Shown here one piece after another: positions 26,013 to 35,607 of a stretch of DNA of 64,000 nucleotides. Source of the stretch: Candidatus Frackibacter sp. WG13 (GTDB lineage: Bacteria > Bacillota > Halanaerobiia > Halobacteroidales > Acetohalobiaceae); the NCBI RefSeq assembly GCF_900114655.1, contig NZ_FOTT01000002.1, forward strand, positions 1-64,000, written 5' to 3'. The notes under the pieces are model-generated. The model was given only the letters and a program-made list of their open reading frames with translations. It had not been told where the DNA came from and did not search any database. The translations under genes and the position numbers were made by a program. Every line of letters begins with the position of its first letter. The stretch's first letter is position 1.

Positions 26013-28193
26013 GTGACTCAAAATCAAGATATAATCTTTGCTCTAGATATTGGAACAAGAACGGTAGTTGGTGTCGTTTTTGAAAAAAAAGAAGATAAAT
26101 TAGTAATCTTAGATTCTGAGATAGTAGAGCATAAGAGCCGGTCAATGTTAGATGGACAGATTCATAATGTGGCTGAGGTAACTACACAGGTAAGAAAAAT
26201 GAGAGAAAGCTTAGAAGAAAAATTAGATATTGAATTAGAAAAAGTAGCAATTGCAGCAGCAGGAAGAGCTTTGAAGACAGTAAAGGGTCAGTATGAGATT
26301 AAGTTTGAAAATAATAGAGAAATAACTGATGATGATGTGAAGACTTTAGAATTTACTGCTGTTCAAAAGGCTCAAGAAAAATTAGTTGCTAATACTCAAG
26401 AAGAAGTTCATGGCTATCATTTTGTAGGTTATAGTGTTATCAATAATAAATTAAACGGGATGAAGATTAAAGACTTAACTGGACAACGAGGTTCCAAGAT
26501 AGAGATAGAATTAGTAGCTACTTTTTTACCGCGAGTTGTAGTCGACTCATTATTAATGGTGATTAGGCAAGCGGGATTAGAAGTAGAACACTTAACTTTA
26601 GAGCCGATTGCTGCTTCTAGCCTCTTAATTCCCCAACAGATGCATAATTTTAATTTAGCTTTAGTTGATATTGGAGCTGGTACTTCAGATATTGCAGTTA
26701 CTAGAGAAGGAGCAATAATTGGTTATGCGATGGTGCCGGTTGCTGGGGATGAAATAACAGAAGCTATCTGCGATACATATATGCTAGATTATCATACTGC
26801 AGAAAAAATTAAGAGGAAGTTAGTAGAAGAAGAGAGTGTTGAGGTTAAAGATATTCTAGATCAGAGAGTAGAGATATCATCACAAAAGATTTTGCATAAG
26901 ATTGAAGGTAAGATAGAAGAATTAGCAGAATTGATTGCAGAAGAGATTCTAAATTTAAATGAAGAAGACCCACAAGCAGTTATCTGTTTTGGAGGTGGTA
27001 GCTTAACACCATTATTAAGAGATGAATTGGCTAAAGCATTGGGGATGCCGGTTAATCGAATTGGAATTAAGAGTACTCAAGATACAGACCAGATTGAAGG
27101 TAGAATAGATGGACTATCTATTACTCAAGGTATAACGCCTTTAGGGATTGGGATGAGCAATTATAATAACTCAAATAGAGCTAACTTCTTAGATATCAAG
27201 GTCAATGGTGACTTGATTCATCTCTTTACTTTGTCTGAACCCAAAGTTTCAGATGCTCTATTAGCAGCTGAGATAGACCTTGAAAAGTTAGAACCGACAC
27301 TAGGATTAGCGTTAACAATAGAGGTTAATGATAGAGTAAAAGTTATTCCTGGTCAAGCAGGGAGTTCAGGTAAGATTATGCTTAATGATGAGGAAGTGGA
27401 GTTAGATGATTATATAAAGAATGGGGATGAGATTGAAGTCCAATTTGGTGAAGAGAGTAGACCTGGAGTAGGAGTTATTGCTGATGTAGTGCCTAAATTA
27501 GAAAGCAAAGATATAATTGCTAATGGAGAAAAGGTGAGTTTAGAACCGAAGTATTATTTAGATGGAGAACTAGTAGATTTAGACGAGTCTCTTTATGACC
27601 GAGCACAGATTACTTATCAAGAGGTTAAAACAGTTATGGATGCTATTGAACAAGTTTGGAATATTCCTCAGCAAGAATTAAAGAGTGAGATAATTAATTA
27701 TAAAGTTAATGGTAGGTCGAAGAGTATAAGTTTAAATAATTACAAAATTAAATTAAATGGAGAAGAGACTAATCTTAGCTCGGAGGTTGAGTCAGGGGAT
27801 GAACTATATTTTGAATTCAAACCACAGTTTGAAGTAAAACCTATAACTGTGAAAGATATTTTAGAAGAAGTTGAAATTAAGACTGGAATGGATATTCTGA
27901 TGAATGGTAGAGAATTGAAGGTGCCGATAGATGACTTTAAATTACTTAAAAATGGAGTAGAGGCCGATTTAGATGCGAAAGTAGTCTCTGGAGATGAAAT
28001 TATTTATCAAATAGGAGAAGTAACGATTGAAGAAGTTTTGAATCATATTAATTATACGTTATCTGAAAGAAATAAAGAAAAGATAGTATTAAAAAAGAAC
28101 AAGGTAGAGTCTAGTGTGAAGGAGTTAGTAGAAGATGGAGATAGAATTGATATCTATTTAAGAAACAAATCTACAGATATGCAGGAAAATTAA
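26013..28193 (+). CDS. FtsA-like actin-fold ATPase with long C-terminal extension
   Basis: A 726-aa protein. Residues 1-370 have the FtsA/actin-ATPase fold: phosphate-1 loop FALDIGTRTVVG, the VDIGAGTSDIAV loop near residue 220, and the adenosine loop CFGGGSLTP. Typical FtsA ends at about 420; here another 300 residues contain repeated short beta units resembling ubiquitin-like or SLBB-type repeats (VNGD/LNGEE/MNGRE segments followed by SGDEI). The C-terminal FtsA membrane helix is not obvious. Proteins of this form occur in Firmicutes beside the true FtsA, but their role is not known to me. The start is GTG 26013 with AAGGAGG. Confidence 0.8.
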   Translation: MTQNQDIIFALDIGTRTVVGVVFEKKEDKLVILDSEIVEHKSRSMLDGQIHNVAEVTTQVRKMRESLEEKLDIELEKVAIAAAGRALKTVKGQYEIKFENNREITDDDVKTLEFTAVQKAQEKLVANTQEEVHGYHFVGYSVINNKLNGMKIKDLTGQRGSKIEIELVATFLPRVVVDSLLMVIRQAGLEVEHLTLEPIAASSLLIPQQMHNFNLALVDIGAGTSDIAVTREGAIIGYAMVPVAGDEITEAICDTYMLDYHTAEKIKRKLVEEESVEVKDILDQRVEISSQKILHKIEGKIEELAELIAEEILNLNEEDPQAVICFGGGSLTPLLRDELAKALGMPVNRIGIKSTQDTDQIEGRIDGLSITQGITPLGIGMSNYNNSNRANFLDIKVNGDLIHLFTLSEPKVSDALLAAEIDLEKLEPTLGLALTIEVNDRVKVIPGQAGSSGKIMLNDEEVELDDYIKNGDEIEVQFGEESRPGVGVIADVVPKLESKDIIANGEKVSLEPKYYLDGELVDLDESLYDRAQITYQEVKTVMDAIEQVWNIPQQELKSEIINYKVNGRSKSISLNNYKIKLNGEETNLSSEVESGDELYFEFKPQFEVKPITVKDILEEVEIKTGMDILMNGRELKVPIDDFKLLKNGVEADLDAKVVSGDEIIYQIGEVTIEEVLNHINYTLSERNKEKIVLKKNKVESSVKELVEDGDRIDIYLRNKSTDMQEN

Positions 28194-28372
28194 TACATAA
28201 GTAGAATGTATAGTAATATAATATTAGTGGTGTTACGGGGAAATGGCTATTTTAGACAAAATATACTTAGGTTTTAAAAGGGATTAAAGGAGAAGTATAG
28301 AAATATAAAAATATAGAATTACAGCAAAGTTAAGGATATGTTTGTATATTCTTATAACTACAGAAAGGGGTT

Positions 28373-29368
28373 ATGAAATTTATGGAAGAGTTGAAAAGAA
28401 GCAGCTTACTTAAGGGAGGCATTCTGGGAATTAGCCTTCTTATGATTATATTATTCTCTTCGTCTATAGTTTTAGCTGATGATGAGGCTCCGGTCAAACA
28501 CTTATTTAACCTTAAAAAGACTGAAGATGGAACATTAAATTATCCAGCAGATGTTAAAGTTGCTCCTAATGGTGAAATTTTTGTTCTTGATACTGGGAAT
28601 AATCAAATAGTAGTTTATGACCAAGAAGGTAACTATTTGCGTCAGTTTGGTGATGGTGGAGATGATGAAGGTGAAGTAGAATATCCTCTCTCCTTTGCTA
28701 TTAATAAGAAGAATCAGATCTACATTGCTGATACTGAGAACCATCGGGTTGAGGTTTTAGATAAGAATGGCAACTATCTCTTTGAATTTGGCATAGAAGG
28801 AGAAGAAGGAGATAAAGAAGGACAGTTTAATCGACCTATTGGGATAACGATTGGTAATGATGGTTTAGTATATGTGTCAGACCTTAAAAATCATAGAATC
28901 CAGGTCTTTAATCAAAAAGGTGAGTTCATTACGATTATCGGTGAATTTGGTCGTAGAGATGGACAGTTTAAGTATCCGGTGGGCTTAATAACTGCCCCGG
29001 AGTCTAATGATTTATATGTAGTCGATACTTTAAACTTCAGGATTCAAATCTTTGAGGAGGACGGAAAAAAAGAATGGGAGTTTGATGATACATTCGGTCG
29101 AGTAGGAAATCGAGAAGGAAGCTTTGCCCGACCAAAAGATATAGCTATTGATGAAGAAGAACGTATCTATGTTACTGATAGTTTTCTAGGGTTAGTACAG
29201 GTGCTTGATGATGATGGAGAGTTCTTATTCAAGATTGGTGGCGAAACTAAGAAGCCTTTATTTAAACAGGCGTTAGGAATTTATATTGATGACAAGACTA
29301 ATCGCTTGTATGTAGCTGATCGAGGAAATAATCAGATTCAAGTCTATAAAATTACAGATTTAAAATAA
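28373..29368 (+). CDS. secreted NHL-repeat beta-propeller protein 1
   Basis: A 331-aa protein with a signal or anchor helix (about 14-35, ending SSIVLA), then about six NHL repeats of the pattern YPADVKVAPNGEIFVLDT. Such six-bladed propellers act as binding scaffolds; no catalytic residues are evident. It is followed 27 bases later by a tetrahaem cytochrome gene, and NHL genes at 36910 and 41077 are also next to cytochrome genes. The pairing suggests a role in assembling or anchoring the cytochromes outside the cytoplasmic membrane. The ribosome-binding site is AAAGGGG. Confidence 0.88.
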   Translation: MKFMEELKRSSLLKGGILGISLLMIILFSSSIVLADDEAPVKHLFNLKKTEDGTLNYPADVKVAPNGEIFVLDTGNNQIVVYDQEGNYLRQFGDGGDDEGEVEYPLSFAINKKNQIYIADTENHRVEVLDKNGNYLFEFGIEGEEGDKEGQFNRPIGITIGNDGLVYVSDLKNHRIQVFNQKGEFITIIGEFGRRDGQFKYPVGLITAPESNDLYVVDTLNFRIQIFEEDGKKEWEFDDTFGRVGNREGSFARPKDIAIDEEERIYVTDSFLGLVQVLDDDGEFLFKIGGETKKPLFKQALGIYIDDKTNRLYVADRGNNQIQVYKITDLK

Positions 29369-29395
29369 TTTCTTAGAAAGGAGGGGAATAAGATT

Positions 29396-29863
29396 ATGAA
29401 GAAGTGGATAGTAATTCTTACATTGAGTATGCTTTTGGCAATAATATTAGGGGGACAAGTTTTAGCTGCTCAGCCTAAGTCTATAGGTCATCCATTAAAT
29501 GGTTGTTCAAGTTGCCACGTGCCTCACGGTGCTGGTGGAGATCGTTTATGGCCTTTTGCTCCTGAGCTACAGACACAGAAAGGAACTGAGTTATCATCGA
29601 TTACTGCTCTGTGTTACAGTTGTCATGATGGTACTATTACTAATAAGGGTAAACATTTCTTTGAAAAAGATGGAAGTACACACCCGATTGGAATAAAACC
29701 ATCTGAGAACGTTACTATTCCTGAAGGTTTTTCTCTTGGTGCAGACGGGAAAGTAACTTGTGCAACCTGCCATAATCCGCATAGCTCTAGTACAGAAAGT
29801 TATTTGCGGGTATCTAACAAGAATGGTAAATTATGTTTATCATGTCACCAGAATAAAGGTTAG
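29396..29863 (+). CDS. small tetrahaem c-type cytochrome, paralogue of the one at 16286
   Basis: 155 aa with a signal peptide (ending GGQVLA) and four haem motifs: CSSCH, CYSCH, CATCH, CLSCH. Sequence and spacing follow the protein at 16286 closely (both have HPLNGCSSCH and SYLRVSNK near the ends). It lies in a likely two-gene unit with the NHL protein before it, and a strong terminator follows. It is probably a periplasmic or surface electron carrier. Confidence 0.92.
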   Translation: MKKWIVILTLSMLLAIILGGQVLAAQPKSIGHPLNGCSSCHVPHGAGGDRLWPFAPELQTQKGTELSSITALCYSCHDGTITNKGKHFFEKDGSTHPIGIKPSENVTIPEGFSLGADGKVTCATCHNPHSSSTESYLRVSNKNGKLCLSCHQNKG

Positions 29864-29943
29864 ACAGAAATGGTATAGAAAAAATAGTGATTAAAAGGGA
29901 TTAGTAAGGCGATATATTTTATTTTGATAAGTATAATTATTTT

Positions 29944-29990
29944 GAGGAATAAGTGACTATTTTAACAAAGTAGTCACTCATTCCTCTTCT
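29944..29990 (+). terminator. terminator after the NHL/tetrahaem pair
   Basis: GAGGAATAAGTGACTA (29944-29959) pairs with TAGTCACTCATTCCTC (29971-29986), one mismatch, followed by TTCTTTATTTT. Confidence 0.85.
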
Positions 29991-30133
29991 TTATTTTCAC
30001 AAGACTAATTTTTGTTATTAAAGATACTTATATGGAGTTAAATGAATCTTATAGATAGATTAGCAAATAATTGCAGGAAATATCGAAAAAATGACGAATT
30101 TTATAAGTAAGTGGAAGAAAGGAGGGAGGAAAA

Positions 30134-31882
30134 ATGAATAATAGCAATTTAGCTTTGCATATTGATAATGATTTACAGATTCCAATTGATATTTCTGATT
30201 ATGGGCGCAAATGGTGCTTCATAATACTTACTTTAGGTCTGTTCTTAATTTTAAATGGAACTCAAACTACTGACATTTATTTCTGGTCATTACTTATAGT
30301 ACTAGTAGCTATTCATTTTTTAGCTTATCATTTTATGCAGAGTTCAGCAGAAAATTTATTTTATCATAGTTTGTGGTATTTTTCATTTGTAGTAGATTTA
30401 GCTATTGTAGGACTCTTAATTACATATTCAGGTGGTTTAGAGAGTCTGTTTGTAATTGCTTATGGGATTTTGATGGTAAGTGTTGGGGTTGTTCGTCCTA
30501 GAATGAAAGAAGTAGTGTTGAGTAGTATCTTTTCTCATTTAGGTTATGTAGCTACACTTTTCTTATATTATGGTAGTTTTAATTTTTATACAACAGATAC
30601 TTTTTGGACCCAATGCTTATTGATTGCTGGGATATTCATTAATACTGTTTTGATTACTCGTGTTATTCAACAGCAGCAACACAAATTAATTGAAGCAAAA
30701 GAAGAGGTTGAGGAATTGGCATATGATTTGAAAGAAGCTAATGATGAATTAGAAAGACTTTCGTATACTGATGAAGTAACACAGGTCTATAATCATCGTT
30801 ATTTTTATGAAAGATTAGAAAAAGAAGTCAATCGTTCTGAGCGTTATAATTACCCTCTTTCTTTGTTGATGCTAGATGTAGATAATTTTAAAACTTATAA
30901 TGATACTTTTGGGCACCCTGCTGGTGATAAAGTGTTAAGGCAGATTGGTGAAATTTTAAATAATAATGTTCGTAAACATGATGTAGTAGCAAGATATGGT
31001 GGAGATGAATTTTCTATTATCTTAATTGATACAGGCCAAGAAAAAGCTTTAAGTATTGCTGAGCGAATTAGAGAATCAATTGCACACTACAAATTTGAAG
31101 AGGAACATCAATTGAAGAGAAATCTAACAGTTTCAATTGGAGTTGCGATTTATCCCGAAAATGCTGATTCACTTAATGAACTTGTAGATAAGGCAGATCG
31201 GGCTCTATATGAGGTTAAGAGTCAAGGTAGAAATGATGTTAAGGCCTACTATTCGTTGCTTCAAGATTTAAAAGCAGAGATAGGAAGCAAAGAATCACAA
31301 GCTATGGAAGAGATAGAGTCTTTAATTTCTATTATAAATAATCGCGATTCGTATACTTATGCTCATGCAGAACGGGTAGGAAAGTTGGCAGCTACTTTAG
31401 GAGAGACACTTGGGCTATCAGATCAAGAGATTAAGTCTTTAAAGTATGCAGCATTCTTACATGACTTAGGGAAGATTGAAGTTGATGCTGAAATATTAAA
31501 TAAGTCTGGCGATTTGAATGAAGAAGAGCAAGAAGCGATTCGAGAGATTCCGGTTCATAGTAAGCAGATAATTGAACAAGTAGATTTAAGAGAAGTAATC
31601 TCAACGGTACTATATCATCGCGAGAACTATGATGGGTCAGGTTATCCATATGGACTATCTCAGAATCAAATCCCGCTGTTAGCTAGAATCTTATCATTAG
31701 TAGATAGTTTTGATGCTATGCTTTCAGCTCGTCCTTATCGAGATCCATTAACTTTGGAGGAAGCCCGAGAAGAATTGATGCAAGCTAGTGGAAAACAGTT
31801 TGATCCGGAATTAGTCGATTCGTTTTTAAATTTAGTCTTTAAGGAAGGAGACTTATCTGACTATCGAAATAAGGTAGAGTGA
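30134..31882 (+). CDS. membrane GGDEF/HD-GYP protein, intact diguanylate cyclase motif
   Basis: 582 aa: about six N-terminal transmembrane helices (about 25-180), a short coiled coil, a GGDEF domain and an HD-GYP domain. The cyclase signature RYGGDEFS is intact and an RxxD inhibitory site (RKHD) precedes it, so c-di-GMP synthesis with product feedback is likely. The HD-GYP part keeps HDLGK and GSGYP, but the metal-binding HHE reads HRE (YHRENYDGSGYP), a change expected to weaken hydrolysis. The next gene is a paralogue with the opposite pattern. ATG 30134 is preceded by AAAGGAGGGAGG. It sits inside the cytochrome locus, whose genes carry c-di-GMP riboswitches. Confidence 0.92.
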   Translation: MNNSNLALHIDNDLQIPIDISDYGRKWCFIILTLGLFLILNGTQTTDIYFWSLLIVLVAIHFLAYHFMQSSAENLFYHSLWYFSFVVDLAIVGLLITYSGGLESLFVIAYGILMVSVGVVRPRMKEVVLSSIFSHLGYVATLFLYYGSFNFYTTDTFWTQCLLIAGIFINTVLITRVIQQQQHKLIEAKEEVEELAYDLKEANDELERLSYTDEVTQVYNHRYFYERLEKEVNRSERYNYPLSLLMLDVDNFKTYNDTFGHPAGDKVLRQIGEILNNNVRKHDVVARYGGDEFSIILIDTGQEKALSIAERIRESIAHYKFEEEHQLKRNLTVSIGVAIYPENADSLNELVDKADRALYEVKSQGRNDVKAYYSLLQDLKAEIGSKESQAMEEIESLISIINNRDSYTYAHAERVGKLAATLGETLGLSDQEIKSLKYAAFLHDLGKIEVDAEILNKSGDLNEEEQEAIREIPVHSKQIIEQVDLREVISTVLYHRENYDGSGYPYGLSQNQIPLLARILSLVDSFDAMLSARPYRDPLTLEEAREELMQASGKQFDPELVDSFLNLVFKEGDLSDYRNKVE

Positions 31883-31899
31883 ATAAGGAGGTGATAGCA

Positions 31900-33597
31900 T
31901 TGTTGCGATATTGCAAACAAAGATTACAAGAGATAATTAATCATCAATTTAATATAAGTTATTTACAGTTCAAATCGCTCTTTTTAGTGCTTAATCTTAT
32001 GCTTTTTGTAGCTTTATTAGGGGAAGAGCTGCAGGCGGGAATTGTAAAAGGGTTATTGATAATATTAGGGTTAAATATTATAGTTGGGATTTATTACTAC
32101 TTTAGTCAAGAAGAAGAGAATCAAGTGGCACAGGTGTTAGCAGCAATTTTGGATTTATCTTTTATTTCACTTTTAGTCTATCATTCTGGAGGGTTAGAAA
32201 GTCCGTTTTTGTTAGCATATATTATATTATTAGCACGGATAGGGATTAAGCGTCAAGAACTTTGGCAAGTAATTTTAATTGGATTAACAGGGCATTTGAT
32301 TTATGTTATAACCTTATATTTGCATTATAATAGATTAGAATTTTATTTTACGATGAAGTTTTGGATTGAGTGTCTATTATTTGCCGGAGTACTTTTTGGA
32401 TTAGTTATAGTAGTTAGAATGATAGATAGTCAGCGAAAAAGCTTAGAAAAGAGAAGTCAAAAATTACAGGAACGTTCTATTACCGATGTAGTAACAGGGT
32501 TATATAATTTTAGATATTTTCATCGTCGATTAGAAGAAGAGCTTAATTATGCTCAAGCAGGAAGTTATTCTTTAACTCTAATTATGATTGATCTAGATAA
32601 TTTTAAAGAGTATAATCGTCATGTAGGTGCTGAACAAGGCGACCAAGCTCTATACCAGGTAGGACAAATATTGAAGCAAGTCACTAGAGATAATGATGTT
32701 GTGACTAGATTGAATAGTGATGAATTTGCTGTTATTATGATAGATGCTAGTAAAGAGCTAGCTAAGGAAACTTCAATTAAGATTAAGGATGCAATTCGCG
32801 AATATTCATTTGTTGGTGAGGAGGAGTTAGCTCAAGGGGTCTTAACTGCTTCATTGGGGTTAGCTACTTATTCAGATTATATAGAAACCCCACAAGAGTT
32901 AATTAATAATGCCGATGAAGCTTTATATAAAGTTAAGTTATCTCATAAGAATGGAATCCAAGTCTATAATTCTATGTTTGCTGAGTTGAAGAGAGAGTTA
33001 GAGGGGACTGATAGTAGTTTACTTAATACTTTGCGTACTTTATTAACGGTTGTTAATGCTCGCGATCGCTATACATACGGCCACTCTGAACGGGTAATGA
33101 AGTATGCTATGGCTATCGGTGAAGAGTTAGGGATAAGTACGGAGCTATTACGAATATTAAAGTATGCAGCTTTCTTACATGATGTCGGTAAAATAGAAGT
33201 TAGTCGTGATATATTGAATAAAAAGGGCAAGCTTAATAAGAGTGAATGGGATTTGATTAAGCAGCATACTATCTTTGGTGTCAATATAGTTGAACCTTTA
33301 GATGATTTAGACGAGATTGTGCCAGCAATTATGCATCACCATGAACGATATGATGGAACCGGTTATCCTTATGGACTAGAGGGAAAAGATATTCCTTTAT
33401 TAGCTCGTATTTTAACGGTTGCAGATAGTTTTGATGCGATGACTAGCAATCGACCTTATCGTTCAGCTATGGGACAAGAAGAGGCAGTCAATGAACTAAA
33501 AGCTAATAAAGGAGGGCAGTTTGATCCTAAAATAGTAGACGCGTTTACTCAAGTAGTAGGTCAGGTCTTTAAAAAGAGTGAATTTCATGCTTCGTAA
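31900..33597 (+). CDS. membrane GGDEF/HD-GYP protein, intact phosphodiesterase motif
   Basis: About 565 aa with the same layout as its upstream neighbour (membrane helices, GGDEF, HD-GYP). Here the GGDEF motif is degenerate (RLNSDEFA), so cyclase activity is unlikely, although an RxxD site (RDND) remains and could sense c-di-GMP. The HD-GYP motifs are canonical: HDVGK and HHHERYDGTGYP, consistent with c-di-GMP hydrolysis. The start is TTG 31900 after GGAGGTGAT; a GTG at 31879 overlaps the end of the previous gene and precedes the ribosome-binding site. The two genes are translationally close and surely arose by duplication. Confidence 0.91.
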   Translation: MLRYCKQRLQEIINHQFNISYLQFKSLFLVLNLMLFVALLGEELQAGIVKGLLIILGLNIIVGIYYYFSQEEENQVAQVLAAILDLSFISLLVYHSGGLESPFLLAYIILLARIGIKRQELWQVILIGLTGHLIYVITLYLHYNRLEFYFTMKFWIECLLFAGVLFGLVIVVRMIDSQRKSLEKRSQKLQERSITDVVTGLYNFRYFHRRLEEELNYAQAGSYSLTLIMIDLDNFKEYNRHVGAEQGDQALYQVGQILKQVTRDNDVVTRLNSDEFAVIMIDASKELAKETSIKIKDAIREYSFVGEEELAQGVLTASLGLATYSDYIETPQELINNADEALYKVKLSHKNGIQVYNSMFAELKRELEGTDSSLLNTLRTLLTVVNARDRYTYGHSERVMKYAMAIGEELGISTELLRILKYAAFLHDVGKIEVSRDILNKKGKLNKSEWDLIKQHTIFGVNIVEPLDDLDEIVPAIMHHHERYDGTGYPYGLEGKDIPLLARILTVADSFDAMTSNRPYRSAMGQEEAVNELKANKGGQFDPKIVDAFTQVVGQVFKKSEFHAS

Positions 33598-33703
33598 TTA
33601 AAAGATTCATTTAGATAAATATATAAAGGGAAAAGTGGAAATTTATTGAATATATATAATATGATAGTTACAGAAATTTATTAATTTAAAGAGGGTGATT
33701 AAC

Positions 33704-34414
33704 TTGAAGAAGTTTAAGTTACTATTATTAATGGGACTAGTAGTCGTAGTTGGTTTGGGTCTATTTTCACAATCTGTTATGGCTGGGGTTAATGGTTCTA
33801 AACGGTGTATGAATTGTCATCGAGAAGAGACAGTAAGTTGGAAAGAATCAGCACATGCGAATAAACAGATTAAGTGTTTATCATGTCATAAGCGGAATAT
33901 GTCTTTGCGGAAGTCAAAGGAGAAGCTTTGTGTTCAATGCCATACTGCAGGAGATATTAAACCAGGGGAATCAATTGGAATGCCACAAAAAGAGATGAAT
34001 GCTGGTGTTGGTGGTTTTGGAGTCGAAAAAGCAATGCCGGAGGGTATGTATTCAGTGGGAGTAACCTGTATCGATTGTCATATGCCTGATGGTAAGAGGC
34101 ATACCTTCAAAATTGTAATGCCTAAGCAAGCTAAGGAAGGTAAGACTGATGCTTGTATCTCATGTCATACAATCTTCCAACCAGAAATTATGCAGAACGC
34201 AGTAGATGATTGGCAGAATAATACTATCAATTTGCTTGCGAAAGTTAAAAAGCTTTTAAAGAAGAAAGAAGAATTTAAAGACCATGAGCTATATAAAAAA
34301 GCAGAAATCAATTATCGCTTCGTTAAGAAAGATGGTAGTAAAGGGGCCCATAATCCTGATTATGCGCAGAAGTTATTAAGAATCTCTGTTAGGATGTTAG
34401 AAAGTCTTAGATGA
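33704..34414 (+). CDS. pentahaem cytochrome c with NrfA-like C-terminus
   Basis: 236 aa, signal peptide (ending QSVMAG) and five haem motifs: CMNCH, CLSCH, CVQCH, CIDCH, CISCH. The segment GVTCIDCHMPDGKRHTF and the helical tail FVKKDGSKGAHNPDYAQKLL resemble the last haems and C-terminal helix of cytochrome c nitrite reductase (NrfA). It is half the NrfA length and has no CXXCK catalytic haem, so it is probably an electron-transfer relative rather than a nitrite reductase. The start is TTG 33704, after GAGGGTGAT. The next gene is a longer paralogue. Confidence 0.85.
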   Translation: MKKFKLLLLMGLVVVVGLGLFSQSVMAGVNGSKRCMNCHREETVSWKESAHANKQIKCLSCHKRNMSLRKSKEKLCVQCHTAGDIKPGESIGMPQKEMNAGVGGFGVEKAMPEGMYSVGVTCIDCHMPDGKRHTFKIVMPKQAKEGKTDACISCHTIFQPEIMQNAVDDWQNNTINLLAKVKKLLKKKEEFKDHELYKKAEINYRFVKKDGSKGAHNPDYAQKLLRISVRMLESLR

Positions 34415-34438
34415 TGAGACTATAGAGGAGGGAAGGAA

Positions 34439-35380
34439 ATGTATAGATATCGGTTGGGGAAGGGACTTTTATTAATTACATTAGTTTTGGGTCTAGTCTT
34501 TATAAATACAGGAGTAACCAAAGGAATAGATAAAGCTAAAATTGGTGATGTGAGCAAATGTCTTGAATGTCATGAGGAGGAAGCTGCTGAGTGGGAGAAA
34601 GGGCCTCATGCTAAGTCATTAGACCTCTTAAAAGGAATAGACAAGGTAAAGAAGGAGTGTTTATCCTGTCACTCTACTGATTATCAGTTAAGTAATAAGA
34701 AGAATGAATTAACAGTTAGTAAAGTTAAGTATGGAGTTAATTGCTTAAGCTGTCATAATGATGATCCAGAGATAGGAAAGTCAAGAGATAAGCATCTTGC
34801 TGACTATAAAAAATTGCGTCGTTCTGAAAAAGAGACTTGTGGAGAATGTCATAGTGCCCAACTAGCTAATGGAGTAGCTAAGCCAGGGCAAGAAGTTAAT
34901 CATGCGCAACAGAATTTGTATTATGGTTTTGGTGGAATTAATGTAGAGGATCGCCCAGCTGAGATGGTTAGAGCGGGAGTAACATGTAGTAGCTGTCATA
35001 TGCTCCCAAAAGAGAAAGGGGCAAAGAGAGCCCATACATTTAGATCGATACTTCCGGGAGAAGGAGAACCGAATTCCTGTATTAATAGTGGGTGTCATGC
35101 TAACTTCGGTAGCACTATGTTTGCAGGCATGTTAGAAATGAGAGTAATGGAAGTTGAGGATATGTTAGCAACTGTTAAAGAAAAATTAAAAGCCAAAAGA
35201 GATTATAAGAATACAGAAGCATACAAGGTAGCTAAAACTAATTACCTGATGGTTAAAGAAGATAAAAGTCAAGGACTACATAATCTCTATTATACTCGTA
35301 GTCTCTTATGGGAAGCAGAAGATCAACTAGATAGTATTAAGGTAAAAGAAGCTAAAAAAGAGGCAAGTCAGCAAGAATAA
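34439..35380 (+). CDS. hexahaem cytochrome c, NrfA-related
   Basis: 313 aa with an N-terminal signal or anchor helix and six haem motifs: CLECH, CLSCH, CLSCH, CGECH, CSSCH and an expanded CINSGCH (CX4CH). The end VKEDKSQGLHNLYYTRSLL matches the tail of the protein encoded just before, and both resemble the NrfA C-terminal helix. It also lacks CXXCK. It starts 25 bases after the pentahaem gene (AGGAGGGAAGG ribosome-binding site); together they form a two-gene unit that ends before the riboswitch at 35608. The substrate is unknown. Confidence 0.85.
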   Translation: MYRYRLGKGLLLITLVLGLVFINTGVTKGIDKAKIGDVSKCLECHEEEAAEWEKGPHAKSLDLLKGIDKVKKECLSCHSTDYQLSNKKNELTVSKVKYGVNCLSCHNDDPEIGKSRDKHLADYKKLRRSEKETCGECHSAQLANGVAKPGQEVNHAQQNLYYGFGGINVEDRPAEMVRAGVTCSSCHMLPKEKGAKRAHTFRSILPGEGEPNSCINSGCHANFGSTMFAGMLEMRVMEVEDMLATVKEKLKAKRDYKNTEAYKVAKTNYLMVKEDKSQGLHNLYYTRSLLWEAEDQLDSIKVKEAKKEASQQE

Positions 35381-35607
35381 AAGTTCAATATAATGGGATA
35401 AAATGTAGAAAGAAGAAAGTCATAAAAAATTCACAAATTATGAAGGAGATCGGTTGGGTAGTGTAGAATATACTATATGAGACTAAATTAGTTATTAAAT
35501 GAAGAAAATAACTTATAATTTGTGAGGGATAATACAAAATGTGAAACAAGTAAGAATTATTAAGGTGAAAAAAAGATTAAATATTATAATATTTAATATA
35601 TATTTAC

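Noticed and set aside
28194-28372. Third c-di-GMP-II riboswitch before the first NHL gene
   Set aside because: The GUCACUU and AGUAGUG core blocks are absent.
33704-34414. Cytochrome c nitrite reductase (NrfA)
   Set aside because: Only the C-terminal pattern matches; the protein is too short and lacks the CXXCK catalytic haem.
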